Positions 8,842-17,195 of a stretch of DNA of 64,000 nucleotides are shown one piece after another. Below the pieces are notes generated by a model, which was not told the origin of the DNA, did not search any database, and saw only the letters and a list, made by a program, of their open reading frames with translations. The DNA is taken from contig NZ_CP177163.1 of NCBI RefSeq assembly GCF_046736075.1, positions 2,480,001 through 2,544,000 on the forward strand, read 5' to 3'. The translations under genes were made by a program, and so were the position numbers. The stretch is from Stenotrophomonas sp046736075. Lineage in GTDB: Bacteria > Pseudomonadota > Gammaproteobacteria > Xanthomonadales > Xanthomonadaceae. Position 1 is the stretch's first letter, and every line of letters starts with the position of its first letter.

Positions 8842-8937
8842 GTAGTGCCGGGCTCTGCCCGGCAACGAACCACCCCGTAATGCCGGGCTCTGCCCGGCAA
8901 CAACGAACCACCCCGTAGTGCCGGGCTCTGCCCGGCA
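8842..8937 (+). repeat. three tandem SMAG (GTAG) REP elements
   Basis: Three copies of GTAGTGCCGGGCTCTGCCCG-GCA at 8842-8864, 8877-8899 (GTAA head) and 8915-8937, all in the same orientation and separated by the spacer AACGAACCACCCC or a near copy. They follow the amtB stop and precede its terminator. Head GTAG, GC-rich stem and short loop match the SMAG REPs of Stenotrophomonas. Confidence 0.9.
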
Positions 8938-8974
8938 CCGGAAGAAACAAGAAACGAGAGAGAGAAGCTGTATT

Positions 8975-9012
8975 GGCCGGGCGGTCCCGCAAGGACCCCC
9001 GGCCATTTTTTT
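8975..9012 (+). terminator. terminator of glnK-amtB
   Basis: A GC-rich interrupted stem (GGCCGGG-GGTCC pairing with GGACC-CCCGGCC around CGCAA) is followed by ATTTTTTT. It lies just before the amidase start and separates the two units. Confidence 0.85.
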
Positions 9013-9027
9013 GCCACAATCCCCCCC

Positions 9028-9774
9028 ATGCCCAATCTCCGCGCGCCCCTCCTGCTGCTCGCACTCATGCTGCTCGCCGGCTGCGCTACCACACCCACCG
9101 ACCTGCGCAGCCCGCTCGCCACCTGGGTGCCATCGCCGAACCACAACGCACGCGGCCCGGTCATCATCGTTCTGCACCACACCGACCAGGACAACGTGCA
9201 GCAGAGCCTGCACACCCTGCGTACCGCCAACAGTGGCGGCAGGGTCAGTTCGCACTACCTGGTGGGTGCCGATGGCCACATCTACCAGCTCGTCGCCGAC
9301 AACCGCCGCGCCTGGCATGCCGGCGGTGGGCGCTGGGGCAGCCTGACCGACCTCAACTCCACTTCGATCGGCATCGAGATCGACAACGACGGCAGCAGCC
9401 CGTTCGCGCCCGACCAGATCGCAGCCCTGATCCGCCTGCTCGACGACCTGTGCACGCGCCTGGAAATCCCGCGCAGCCAGATCATCGCGCACGCCGATCT
9501 CGCGCCCGCGCGCAAGCAGGACCCGAGCCGCTTCTTCCCGTGGCAGCAACTGGCTGTGGCCGGCTTCGGCCTCTGGCCGCGCGACGCCGACGGCCCCGCG
9601 CCGGCCGGGTTCGATCCGTGGCTGGCGCTGCAGGCCTTCGGTTACCCGCTCGACGATCGCGATGCGGCCGCAGGCGCCTTCCATCGCCGTTTCCGCGGCC
9701 GCGACGACCTGCCGCCCACGCTCGATGCCGACGACGCCCGCATCCTGCATTCACTGCTGCAGCAGGCGCGGTAG
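9028..9774 (+). CDS. AmpD-type N-acetylmuramoyl-L-alanine amidase lipoprotein
   Basis: A 248-residue lipoprotein; the lipobox LLAGC puts the lipidated Cys at residue 19. The rest is one Amidase_2 domain that cuts the bond between MurNAc and the stem peptide. Zinc ligands can be placed at His50 (VLHHTDQ), His155 (IIAHADLAP) and Asp165 (KQDPSRF), with Glu117 (SIGIEID) as the likely base. Unlike cytosolic AmpD it is exported, so it resembles AmiD/AmpDh2 and should act on periplasmic murein. The stop TAG lies in GTAGAGCC, which looks like the start of a decayed SMAG repeat. The next gene, mltA, is also a murein lipoprotein, 59 bp downstream. Confidence 0.9.
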   Translation: MPNLRAPLLLLALMLLAGCATTPTDLRSPLATWVPSPNHNARGPVIIVLHHTDQDNVQQSLHTLRTANSGGRVSSHYLVGADGHIYQLVADNRRAWHAGGGRWGSLTDLNSTSIGIEIDNDGSSPFAPDQIAALIRLLDDLCTRLEIPRSQIIAHADLAPARKQDPSRFFPWQQLAVAGFGLWPRDADGPAPAGFDPWLALQAFGYPLDDRDAAAGAFHRRFRGRDDLPPTLDADDARILHSLLQQAR

Positions 9775-9833
9775 AGCCGACTCCCCGTCGCCCCTACAAT
9801 TCCCTTCCTGCAGTCGCCACACGAATACCGCCC

Positions 9834-10994
9834 ATGAAGGCCCAGCGCCGCATCGCCGCACGCCTGTGTACCGCCACGATCCTGCTGGCGTCGGTTCTGC
9901 TGGGCGGCTGCGCCGTCCAGAACGCCCGCCCCGGCGCCGCACCTGCCAGCACCTACGCCAAAGCCGACTGGAACGCGTTGCCTGCGGTGTCCGACACCGA
10001 CCTGCAGGCGGGCTTCGCGGCGTGGCGCGGCGCCTGCCCGCGCTTGAAGAGCGATGCCGCGTGGGCGCCCCTCTGTGTGGCGGCGGGCAACGTGGATGCC
10101 ACGCCGGCCGCCATCCGCGCGTTCCTGCAGAACAGCCTGGATGTCTACGCCCTGCGTGCCGCCGGCAACCGCGCCGAGGGCCTGATCACCGGCTACTACG
10201 AGCCGATCTATCCGGGCAGCCTGACCCGCACCGCGCGCGCGTCGGTGCCGGTGTATGGCGTGCCCGGCGACATGGTCAGCGTGCAGTTGGACAGCGTCTA
10301 TCCCGAGCTCAAGGGCAAGCGCCTGCGCGGCCGTGTGGAGGGGCGTGTGCTCAAATCCTATGACGATGCCGCACGCATCGCCGCCCACGGCGTCAACGCG
10401 CCCATTCTGGCCTGGCTCACCGACCCGATGGACCTGCAGTTCCTGCAGATCCAGGGCTCGGGACGCGTCCAGCTCGACGATGGCCGCCACCTCCGCCTGG
10501 CCTACGCCGACCAGAACGGCCATCCCTATCGCCCGATCGGCCGCTGGCTGGTGGAGCAGGGCGAACTGGCCAAGGACGCGGTCAGCATGGACGCCATCCG
10601 TGCGTGGGCCAGGGCGCATCCGGCGCGGGTGCCTGAGCTGCTGGCCAGCAACCCCAGCTACGTGTTCTTCGCCAAGGGTGCCGATGGCGACGAAGGCCCG
10701 CGCGGTTCGTTGAACGTGCCGCTCACGGCCGGCTACAGCGTTGCAGTGGACCGCAGCGTGGTGCCGCTGGGCAGCCTCCTGTGGCTGTCCACCACGCGTC
10801 CGGATGGGGCGGCGCTGGTGCGGCCGGTGGCCGCGCAGGACACCGGTGGCGCCATCACCGGCGAGGTGCGCGCGGACCTGTTCTGGGGCACCGGTGATGC
10901 CGCCGGCGCGCTGGCCGGGCACATGAAGCAGAGCGGCCGCCTGTGGCTGCTGTGGCCCAAGGGCGTGGCGCTTCCTGCGCCTGGCGGCGGTTGA
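9834..10994 (+). CDS. mltA: membrane-bound lytic transglycosylase A
   Basis: A 386-residue lipoprotein (lipobox LLGGC, Cys26) of the MltA family, which cleaves murein glycan strands to anhydro-MurNAc ends. Visible signatures are ITGYYEP, QIQGSGRVQLDDG and the C-terminal 3D domain with AAQDTGGAITG, which holds the catalytic Asp. The start at 9834 was chosen because the signal peptide begins there; the open frame upstream is the amidase gene in another phase. A TACAAT box at 9794-9799 may be its promoter. Confidence 0.95.
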   Translation: MKAQRRIAARLCTATILLASVLLGGCAVQNARPGAAPASTYAKADWNALPAVSDTDLQAGFAAWRGACPRLKSDAAWAPLCVAAGNVDATPAAIRAFLQNSLDVYALRAAGNRAEGLITGYYEPIYPGSLTRTARASVPVYGVPGDMVSVQLDSVYPELKGKRLRGRVEGRVLKSYDDAARIAAHGVNAPILAWLTDPMDLQFLQIQGSGRVQLDDGRHLRLAYADQNGHPYRPIGRWLVEQGELAKDAVSMDAIRAWARAHPARVPELLASNPSYVFFAKGADGDEGPRGSLNVPLTAGYSVAVDRSVVPLGSLLWLSTTRPDGAALVRPVAAQDTGGAITGEVRADLFWGTGDAAGALAGHMKQSGRLWLLWPKGVALPAPGGG

Positions 10995-11059
10995 TCGCCA
11001 CGCCCCTGCGGCGCGCCGGGGTATGCTGGCCGGACAACGCCCACCGTCCCGGATGATCG

Positions 11060-11608
11060 ATGGCCCTTGCCCTGATCGCACTGCTCCTGATTGAAGTCGT
11101 CCTTCAATTTGCGTGGGTCCCCCGGTATTTCGGCTGCGGGATCGTCGCGTTCACCGCACGCGTTCCCGCGCCGGCAGCGCTGCGCCCGCGGCTTGCGCTC
11201 AACTGCCTTGAACGCGACGTGGTCAACGGAGCGTGGCAGCCGCTGGTGTTCCACCCCTTGCCCGATGGCCGCATCGCGTTCCGCGAGAGCTTCTTTGTTT
11301 CGTTTGCGCGTCGCTACTACCCGGTGATGCGTGGCCTGGTGGCGGTGGACACCCGGCGCAACGAGGTCCGCATCGTCGGCCTGTACAACTGGAACGCGTT
11401 GTTCATCACGCTGGCGATTCCGCTGGCGAGCGCCATGATTCCGCGGGCGGCGCCGATGCTGCTGGTGCTGTCGGTGTTCGTGGCGAGCTACCTGATCCAG
11501 CGGCGGCGGTTTGCCGCAGTGGCCGATGCAGTGCGCGCGCAGCTGGCCGACGTGGAATCGGTGGAGGTGCTCATGGCCCGCCGCATGCCGGCCCGGAGCA
11601 CGCCATGA
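11060..11608 (+). CDS. small membrane protein of unknown function
   Basis: A 182-residue protein not assigned to a family. An N-terminal hydrophobic helix (residues 1-20) and two further helices near 110-145 (ITLAIPLASAM, MLLVLSVFVASYLIQ) make it an inner-membrane protein; the region between (about 30-105) is soluble and carries CLERDVVNG and RESFFVSFARRYYP. The last 30 residues are a basic, probably cytosolic tail. Its stop overlaps the start of the VOC gene by four bases (ATGA), so the two are translationally coupled. Confidence 0.6.
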   Translation: MALALIALLLIEVVLQFAWVPRYFGCGIVAFTARVPAPAALRPRLALNCLERDVVNGAWQPLVFHPLPDGRIAFRESFFVSFARRYYPVMRGLVAVDTRRNEVRIVGLYNWNALFITLAIPLASAMIPRAAPMLLVLSVFVASYLIQRRRFAAVADAVRAQLADVESVEVLMARRMPARSTP

Positions 11609-11955
11609 AGGTGACCCGCATCGTGGCCAACCTGCCGGCGCCCGACCCCGCGCTGGCCGATCCGTTCTACCGCGACATCCTCGGGCTGCACGTGGCGATG
11701 GACCACGGCTGGATCCGCACCTACGCCGGCGACGGCGAGATGACGGTACAGCTCAGCGTCGCGTCAGAGGGAGGCTCGGGCACCGCAGTGCCCGATCTCT
11801 CCATCGAAGTGGATGACTTGGACGAAGCGCTGCGCAGGGTGAACCGGGCCGGTATCCCGCTGGCATATGGCCCGGCCAGTGAAGCCTGGGGCGTGCGGCG
11901 GTTCCATGTCCGCGATCCGCTGGGGCGGCTGGTCAACATCCTTCAGCACCTGTGA
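11605..11955 (+). CDS. VOC/glyoxalase-like family protein
   Basis: A 116-residue single-domain protein with the paired beta-alpha-beta-beta-beta units of the vicinal oxygen chelate fold: FYRDILGLHV in the first half and VRDPLGRLVNIL in the second. Proteins of this size bind metals or small ligands or confer resistance (bleomycin type), and the substrate cannot be read from sequence. It overlaps the membrane-protein gene by four bases. Confidence 0.8.
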   Translation: MKVTRIVANLPAPDPALADPFYRDILGLHVAMDHGWIRTYAGDGEMTVQLSVASEGGSGTAVPDLSIEVDDLDEALRRVNRAGIPLAYGPASEAWGVRRFHVRDPLGRLVNILQHL

Positions 11956-11965
11956 GCAGAGGGCG

Positions 11966-12250
11966 CTAGTTCGCCTTCCGTGCGGTTGCCGGTGTGCGGT
12001 AGAACCCGGCAATCCGCGGGATGAATCCTTCCGGGCTGGCGCCGACAAGGTTGGTCAGCACGACCACGGCCAGCCGCTCATCCGGATAAACCACGAACGC
12101 CGCACGGCCGCCGCCGATGCCCGCCACCTGCCGGTCTCCGGGCGTGGCGCGCATGACCGGCCATCCCGCTGCCCATCGCCCCTCGACACCGCTGTTGAGC
12201 GTCTCCGGTGTCCAAAGAAAGTGCGTTGCTTCACGGACAGCATGAATCTC
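11966..12250 (-). pseudogene. C-terminal remnant of a serine hydrolase (beta-lactamase fold)
   Basis: Read on the minus strand, about 95 codons encode FLWTPETLNSGVEGRWAAGW, then IGGGRAAFVVYPDERLAV and a short tail, ending in a stop at 11966. This is what the C-terminal part of a penicillin-binding/class C-like serine hydrolase looks like (the last strands after the HTG box). No N-terminal part with SxxK or YxN exists; beyond about 12250 the frame stays open but turns into non-protein-like sequence running into the end of the next gene. It therefore looks like a deletion remnant. Confidence 0.65.
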
Positions 12251-12294
12251 TCCACGGTGGGTTCGCCAGTTGGTTGTGCGGTGGGGTGGTGGTG

Positions 12295-13764
12295 TCAGCG
12301 CGACGGCGTGCGGTCATTGAGCTCGGCGAGGGCGGCCAGCGCGCTCGCGCTGGTCGGCTCGATCGTCAACGCGGCTTGGTAGCTGCGGCGCGCGTCGTCC
12401 ACGCGTCCGGACGTCCGGTAGGCTTCGCCGAGGCTGTCGTGCGCATTGGCCGAGCCGGGGTACCGCGCCACGCCCCATTCGAGGACGCGTACCGCCTCGT
12501 CCTTCCGGCCGGCCCGCAGGAACCTGTAGCCCAGCGTGTTGAATGCGCCTTCGCTGTGGTCGTACTCCGCGAGGCGGGTGCCCAGATGTTCATATGCACG
12601 GACCATCGCATCGAGCCCGTCGCGGTAGGCGATGGGGGTCAACAGATCGTCCAGGCTGCGTGCTGCCGGCTGCATCGGCTTGCCGTTGAGCACCTCCATC
12701 AGGTCCTTGCCCATCGCCACGACCAGTGCGCCCTGCCAGTAGTTGCTGAGGATGATCACGCTGTCCTGGTGGGGCTCCGAGCGCAGGTAGTAGCTCTGAT
12801 AGCCCGGGATGCTGCCGGTATGGGAGACCACCGGCAGCGTGCTGCCATTGGCGAGCGTCCAGCGCTCCACGTTCCAGCCGAACCCGTATGCCGCCGTATG
12901 CACCTGCAGCATGCGCTGCCGCGACGCCGCGTTGAGCAGCTGCTCACCGTACAGCGCCCGGTCGAACCGGTAGAGGTCCTCGGCCGTGCTGTAGATGCCT
13001 GCCGCCGCGTAGGACACGGACGGGTCGATCCGCTGCGGATGCACCAGCGTTCCCTCCGGGGTCCGGGCATACCCGTCGGCCAGTCCGTCCAGCACGGCGG
13101 TGTCGGTGAACAGTCCGCTGGAGGTCATGCCGGCCGGCGCGAAGATGCGCGCCTGCAGATTGACCGCCAGCGACTGCCCGGTGACGTGTTCGATCAACAG
13201 GCCGAGCAGGAAGTAGCCATTGTTGTTGTAGCGCCACGTCTGCACGGCGTCGTCCTGCCGTGTCGGCGGGATCCATTCGCGCGCGAAGTCCATCGGCGCA
13301 TAGCTGCGCCGGGCGGCGGTGTGCCACCAGGGATCGGTGTAGCGCCCCGGCATGTCGGCAAGACCGGAGGTATGGCTGAGCAGCTGGGCGACGGTGACCG
13401 ATGCGGCCGGCGTGCGCGCGTACAGATCCGGCAGGTAGTCGCCCAGCGTCCCGTCCAGCCGCAGCGTTCCCTGCTGCACCAGCTGCATCGTCAGCGTGGC
13501 CACCAGCGGCTTGGTCAGTGAGCCGATGCGGTAGCGCGCGTCGGTGCGGCTCGGCACGGACCATTCGACATTGGCCTTCCCATAGGCCGCATGCAGCAGC
13601 ACCTTGCCCTCCCGCGCGACCAGCACCGTACCGTTGAACCCGCGCCGGTCCGCGTAGCTGTCGACCAGTTGCTGCAGTTCGGCGCTCGTTGCCTCGGCGT
13701 TGGCCAGCCCGGGGGAACCGAAGAGAAGCACGACTACACCACACAGCAGGGCGAACGGGCGCAT
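12295..13764 (-). CDS. exported serine hydrolase (class C-like) with C-terminal TPR segment
   Basis: A 489-residue exported protein. After a signal peptide (about residues 1-23, ANA-EA) comes a beta-lactamase/DD-peptidase fold with all three active-site boxes: Ser82-x-x-Lys85 (GSLTKP), Tyr179-Asn-Asn (YNNNGY) and His315-Thr-Gly (HTGS). From about residue 400 the chain contains TPR-like helices (FNTLGYRFLRAGRKDEAV, then AHDSLGEAYRTSGRVDDA), an arrangement common in uncharacterised peptidases of this family. I chose the ATG at 13764: it begins the signal peptide and has AGGA six bases upstream; the ATG at 13794 would add ten residues with no spacing to a ribosome site. A BlaI-like palindrome lies 38 bp upstream. 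Substrate unknown; true beta-lactamase activity is not implied. Confidence 0.85.
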   Translation of the reverse strand: MRPFALLCGVVVLLFGSPGLANAEATSAELQQLVDSYADRRGFNGTVLVAREGKVLLHAAYGKANVEWSVPSRTDARYRIGSLTKPLVATLTMQLVQQGTLRLDGTLGDYLPDLYARTPAASVTVAQLLSHTSGLADMPGRYTDPWWHTAARRSYAPMDFAREWIPPTRQDDAVQTWRYNNNGYFLLGLLIEHVTGQSLAVNLQARIFAPAGMTSSGLFTDTAVLDGLADGYARTPEGTLVHPQRIDPSVSYAAAGIYSTAEDLYRFDRALYGEQLLNAASRQRMLQVHTAAYGFGWNVERWTLANGSTLPVVSHTGSIPGYQSYYLRSEPHQDSVIILSNYWQGALVVAMGKDLMEVLNGKPMQPAARSLDDLLTPIAYRDGLDAMVRAYEHLGTRLAEYDHSEGAFNTLGYRFLRAGRKDEAVRVLEWGVARYPGSANAHDSLGEAYRTSGRVDDARRSYQAALTIEPTSASALAALAELNDRTPSR

Positions 13765-13802
13765 AGGGGTCCTGGTCGGAGGAAGTAGGCGCATCCTTGC
13801 GT

Positions 13803-13822
13803 TTGACTACATATGTAGTCAA
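13803..13822. promoter_or_regulatory. BlaI/MecI-type operator upstream of the serine hydrolase
   Basis: TTGACTACATATGTAGTCAA is a perfect 20-bp palindrome. Its core ACTACATATGTAGT agrees with the TACA/TGTA operator of BlaI/MecI repressors. On the minus strand it starts with TTGACT, which could be a -35 box, so a bound repressor would block polymerase. No blaI-like gene is in the window. Confidence 0.65.
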
Positions 13823-13965
13823 GTGACCAATGGCACCCGTTGCCGCGCTGCGCTGACCCTGTCGTGATGCACCTGCGACGCTGCCCGTGCCGGGACGATG
13901 ATCGCCACCGGCAGGGGGACCCCGTGGCGCCATTTGCGGTACCGGGCAGGCGCAACAACGCCGTT

Positions 13966-13984
13966 TTGCACTACATTGGTGCAA
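13966..13984. promoter_or_regulatory. NtrC site overlapping the ntrB start codon
   Basis: TTGCAC-TACATTG-GTGCAA is a perfect dyad and contains GCAC-N7-GTGC, the NtrC consensus. Its last base is the A of the ntrB ATG. In enteric bacteria NtrC represses its own glnL-glnG promoter from such a site. Confidence 0.75.
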
Positions 13985-15042
13985 TGACTGCCGCGCTCCC
14001 GCTCCCCGCTCTCGATGCTCTCGGCACCCCGATTGCCTGGGCAGACGCCGACGGCCGCGTGGTGGGCTGCAATCCCGCGTTCTCGCGCTGGCTGGGGGTC
14101 AGCGGGCGACGCCTGGTCGGGCAACCGCTGGCCTCGCTGGAAGTGCAGGGCGAAGCCCTGGCCCACTTCCTGGCGCGCGACGAGCGCGATGTCCTGCGCC
14201 TGCACCGGCTGGCGCTGGCGTTGCCCGGCGACGCGCCGCGCTTTGCCGAGGGCTGGCTCAGCCGCTGGGATGTGGGTGGGTGGCTGCTGGAGGCCCACCC
14301 GGTCGATGAATTTCCCGGACTCGACCCGACCCAGGCGCTGCCCAGCGCGCTCAGCGCCGCCCTCAAGGGCCTGGCGCACGAGCTGCGCAATCCGCTGGCA
14401 GGCCTGAAAGGGGCGGCGCAGCTGCTGGCACGGCGCAACGCCCAGCGCGACCCCGACGAGCGCGAGCTGATCGATCTGATCAGCTCGGAAATCGAGCGCC
14501 TCAACGGCCTGCTCGAACAACTGCTCTCTCCCGCACCGGCCGCACCGCACGCGCCGTTGAACATCCACGCCTCGCTGGAGCGCGTGCTGCGCCTGGCCGA
14601 GAGCGAGGGTGGCTGGGCGGTGCGGGTACAGCGCGATTACGACCCCAGCATTCCCGAGTTCGATGGCGATGCCGACCGCCTCACCCAGGCGGTGTGGAAC
14701 CTGGTGCGCAATGCGATCCAGGCCGGGGCGGGCACCGTCACCCTGCGCACGCGCGTGGAACATGGCGTGCGCATCACCGATCACCTGCACCCGCTGGCGC
14801 TGCGGCTGGAGATCGCCGACGACGGCCGCGGCGTTCCCGAAGAACTGGCCGAGCACCTGTTCCTGCCGCTGGTCAGCGGCCGGGCCGAAGGCACCGGCCT
14901 GGGCCTGGCGCTGGCCCAGCAGGTCGCCCGCGAGCACCGCGGCAGCCTGACCTACCGCTCGCGCCCGGGCCACACCGTATTCACCGTGCTGCTGCCGATC
15001 GGCGGCGGCACGCCCGACGAGGAGGCGGCCACGCATGGCTGA
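13984..15042 (+). CDS. ntrB: nitrogen sensor histidine kinase NtrB (GlnL)
   Basis: A 352-residue cytosolic kinase. Residues about 8-110 are a PAS domain (WADADGRVVGCNPAFSRWLG), the dimerisation helix carries the phosphorylated His132 in AHELRNPLAG, and the ATP-binding domain has the N box (NLVRNAIQAG), DDGRGVP and GTGLGLALA. There is no transmembrane segment, as expected for NtrB, which is switched between kinase and phosphatase by PII. It overlaps ntrC by eight bases. Start at 13984 gives the canonical length and puts an NtrC site on the start codon. Confidence 0.95.
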   Translation: MTAALPLPALDALGTPIAWADADGRVVGCNPAFSRWLGVSGRRLVGQPLASLEVQGEALAHFLARDERDVLRLHRLALALPGDAPRFAEGWLSRWDVGGWLLEAHPVDEFPGLDPTQALPSALSAALKGLAHELRNPLAGLKGAAQLLARRNAQRDPDERELIDLISSEIERLNGLLEQLLSPAPAAPHAPLNIHASLERVLRLAESEGGWAVRVQRDYDPSIPEFDGDADRLTQAVWNLVRNAIQAGAGTVTLRTRVEHGVRITDHLHPLALRLEIADDGRGVPEELAEHLFLPLVSGRAEGTGLGLALAQQVAREHRGSLTYRSRPGHTVFTVLLPIGGGTPDEEAATHG

Positions 15043-16483
15043 TCCAGTACCGTCCACCGGCCAGCGCGTCTGGGTGGTCGATGACGACCGCGCGGTGCGC
15101 TTCGTGCTGTGTACCGCGCTGCGCGATGCGGGCTACCAGGTCGATGGATTCGACGGGGCGGCGGCGGCGCTGTCGGCACTGGAAGCGCAGGCCGTGCCGG
15201 ACCTGCTGTTCACCGACGTGCGCATGCCCGGCGATGACGGCCTGGTGCTGCTCGACAAGCTCAAAGCCGCGCACCCGCAACTGCCGGTGATCGTGATGTC
15301 CGCCTACACCGACGTGGCCAGCACCGCCGGGGCGTTCCGCGGCGGCGCGCAGGAATTCCTGTCCAAGCCGTTCGATCTGGATGACGCGGTGGCCCTGGCG
15401 CAGCGCGTGTTGCCGGCACCGGATGCGGCCCTCGCCGTACCCAGCGAGCCGGCCGCCACGCCCGCGCCAGACCAGCGCCCGCAACTGGTGGGCGATACGC
15501 CGGCGATGCGCGCGCTGTTCCGCGCGATCGGTCGGCTGGCGCAGGCGCCGTTGTCGGTGTTGATCAATGGCGAAACCGGCACCGGCAAGGAGCTGGTGGC
15601 GCACGCGCTTCACCACGAATCGCCGCGTGCCGACGGCCCGTTCGTGGCGCTGAACACCGCCGCGATTCCGGCCGAACTGCTGGAGAGCGAACTGTTCGGT
15701 CATGAGGCCGGTGCCTTCACCGGGGCGCAGCGCCGCCACGTCGGTCGTTTCGAACAGGCCCACGGCGGCACGCTGTTCCTCGATGAAATCGGCGACATGC
15801 CGTTGCCGCTGCAGACCCGCCTGCTGCGTGTGCTGGCCGAAGGCGAGTTCTTCCGCGTCGGCGGACGCGAGCTGATCCGGGTCGATGTGCGCGTGATCGC
15901 CGCCACCCACCAGGACCTCGAATCGCTGGTCGCGCAGGGACGTTTCCGCGCCGACCTGCTGCATCGCCTGGACGTGGTGCGCCTGCGCCTGCCGGCGCTG
16001 CGCGAGCGCCGCGACGACATCGCCCAGCTTGCCGACACCTTCCTGGCCGCCGCCGCACGCAAGCTCGATACCCCGCCCAAGCGGCTCACCGCCGCTGCCG
16101 TGCAGGCGCTGCGCGAACACGACTGGCCCGGCAACGTGCGCGAGCTGGAAAACGTGTGCTGGCGCATGGCCGCCCTGGCCGCGTCGGACACCATCGGTGT
16201 GGCCGATGTCGACAGCGCCCTGCATCGCGGCGGCAGTCCACGTGCGCGCCCGTCGGGCGATCCGGGCCAGTGGGAGATGCTGCTGTCGGCCTGGGCACGC
16301 CAACGGTTGGCAGAGGGGGCCGAAGGCCTGCATGCGCAGGTGCGTGAGCGGGTCGACCAGGCGTTGCTGGAGGCGGCCCTGCAGATCACCCACGGCCGCC
16401 GTGCCGAAGCCGCCGCGCGGCTGGGCATGGGCCGCAACACCCTTACCCGCAAGCTCGGCGCCGGCCGCCGCCGTGGCGCATGA
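15035..16483 (+). CDS. ntrC: nitrogen regulator NtrC (GlnG), sigma-54 activator
   Basis: A 482-residue enhancer-binding protein. The receiver has Asp61 (FTDVRMP) and the Lys of LSKPF; the AAA+ domain has Walker A GETGTGKE at 179-186 and the sigma-54 loop GAFTGA at 226-231; a Fis-type helix-turn-helix closes the protein (ARLGMGRNTLTRKL). It should act at the two sites upstream of glnA and the one on ntrB found in this window. The start overlaps the end of ntrB, so the two are coupled. Confidence 0.96.
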   Translation: MADPVPSTGQRVWVVDDDRAVRFVLCTALRDAGYQVDGFDGAAAALSALEAQAVPDLLFTDVRMPGDDGLVLLDKLKAAHPQLPVIVMSAYTDVASTAGAFRGGAQEFLSKPFDLDDAVALAQRVLPAPDAALAVPSEPAATPAPDQRPQLVGDTPAMRALFRAIGRLAQAPLSVLINGETGTGKELVAHALHHESPRADGPFVALNTAAIPAELLESELFGHEAGAFTGAQRRHVGRFEQAHGGTLFLDEIGDMPLPLQTRLLRVLAEGEFFRVGGRELIRVDVRVIAATHQDLESLVAQGRFRADLLHRLDVVRLRLPALRERRDDIAQLADTFLAAAARKLDTPPKRLTAAAVQALREHDWPGNVRELENVCWRMAALAASDTIGVADVDSALHRGGSPRARPSGDPGQWEMLLSAWARQRLAEGAEGLHAQVRERVDQALLEAALQITHGRRAEAAARLGMGRNTLTRKLGAGRRRGA

Positions 16484-16575
16484 ACCGCGCGTCGCGGCGG
16501 TGTGTGCGGCACGTGTCCCCCCTTTCATGGCCCGTGGACGACCCCACGGCTAGCGTGGCACCAAGGAGTTTCCCC

Positions 16576-17142
16576 ATGCGCAGTTCCCGTCTCGTCCTGC
16601 TCGCGTCCACCGTGCTTGTCCTGGCAGCGTGCGGTACCACCCCGCCGCCGCGCCCCAGCGCTCCGCCGGTGCCGCTGGTGAGCACCGCCCAGCTGGCCGA
16701 AGCCAATCTGGCGCCGGCCTCGGCCAGCCTGGTCAGCGGCCGCCTCGCGCTGGTGCCCGATGCGCGCGGCGTGCACATCACCGGCGTGATCGGGGGCCTG
16801 CAGCCGCTGCAGACCGCGGCCTTCCACGTTCACGAGCGCGGCGACTGCAGCGCGGTGGATGCCAGCAGCGCCGGCCCGCACTTCAATCCCACCGGCCAGG
16901 CACATGGCCGCAACAGCGCCGGTGCGCATCATGCCGGCGACATGGACAACCTGCGTGCCGATGCGCAGGGCCGGGTCAATGTGGATGTGCGGCTGCCAGC
17001 GGTTACGCTGGGCGGCGGCGCAGCCACCGATATCGCCGGACGTGCACTGGTCGTGCATGCCAACGCCGACGATTACCGCAGCCAGCCCGCCGGCAATGCC
17101 GGCGCCCGAATCGCCTGCGGCGTCATCCGGGTCACGCGCTGA
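16576..17142 (+). CDS. sodC: Cu/Zn superoxide dismutase lipoprotein, copy 1
   Basis: A 188-residue protein with a lipoprotein signal (LVLAACG). All SodC metal ligands are present: His-x-His in FHVHERGDC, the bridging and zinc histidines in GPHFNP and GQAHG, HHAGDMDN with the zinc Asp, and LVVHANADD; the catalytic Arg is in GARIACG. It removes periplasmic superoxide. AAGGAG eight bases before the ATG fixes the start. A second sodC follows 53 bp downstream. Confidence 0.93.
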   Translation: MRSSRLVLLASTVLVLAACGTTPPPRPSAPPVPLVSTAQLAEANLAPASASLVSGRLALVPDARGVHITGVIGGLQPLQTAAFHVHERGDCSAVDASSAGPHFNPTGQAHGRNSAGAHHAGDMDNLRADAQGRVNVDVRLPAVTLGGGAATDIAGRALVVHANADDYRSQPAGNAGARIACGVIRVTR

Positions 17143-17195
17143 GCGCACGACCGGCCGACGTCCGCACTTCCACCGCTACCTGCAAGGAGATCCAC

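Noticed and set aside
8811..8974. Possible small gene between amtB and the amidase
   Set aside because: The stretch consists of three tandem SMAG repeats and spacers followed by a terminator; frames across it are artefacts.
12208..13521. 437-codon plus-strand frame opposite the serine hydrolase
   Set aside because: The minus strand holds SxxK, YxN and HTG boxes in order plus a signal peptide. The plus frame has no recognisable feature.
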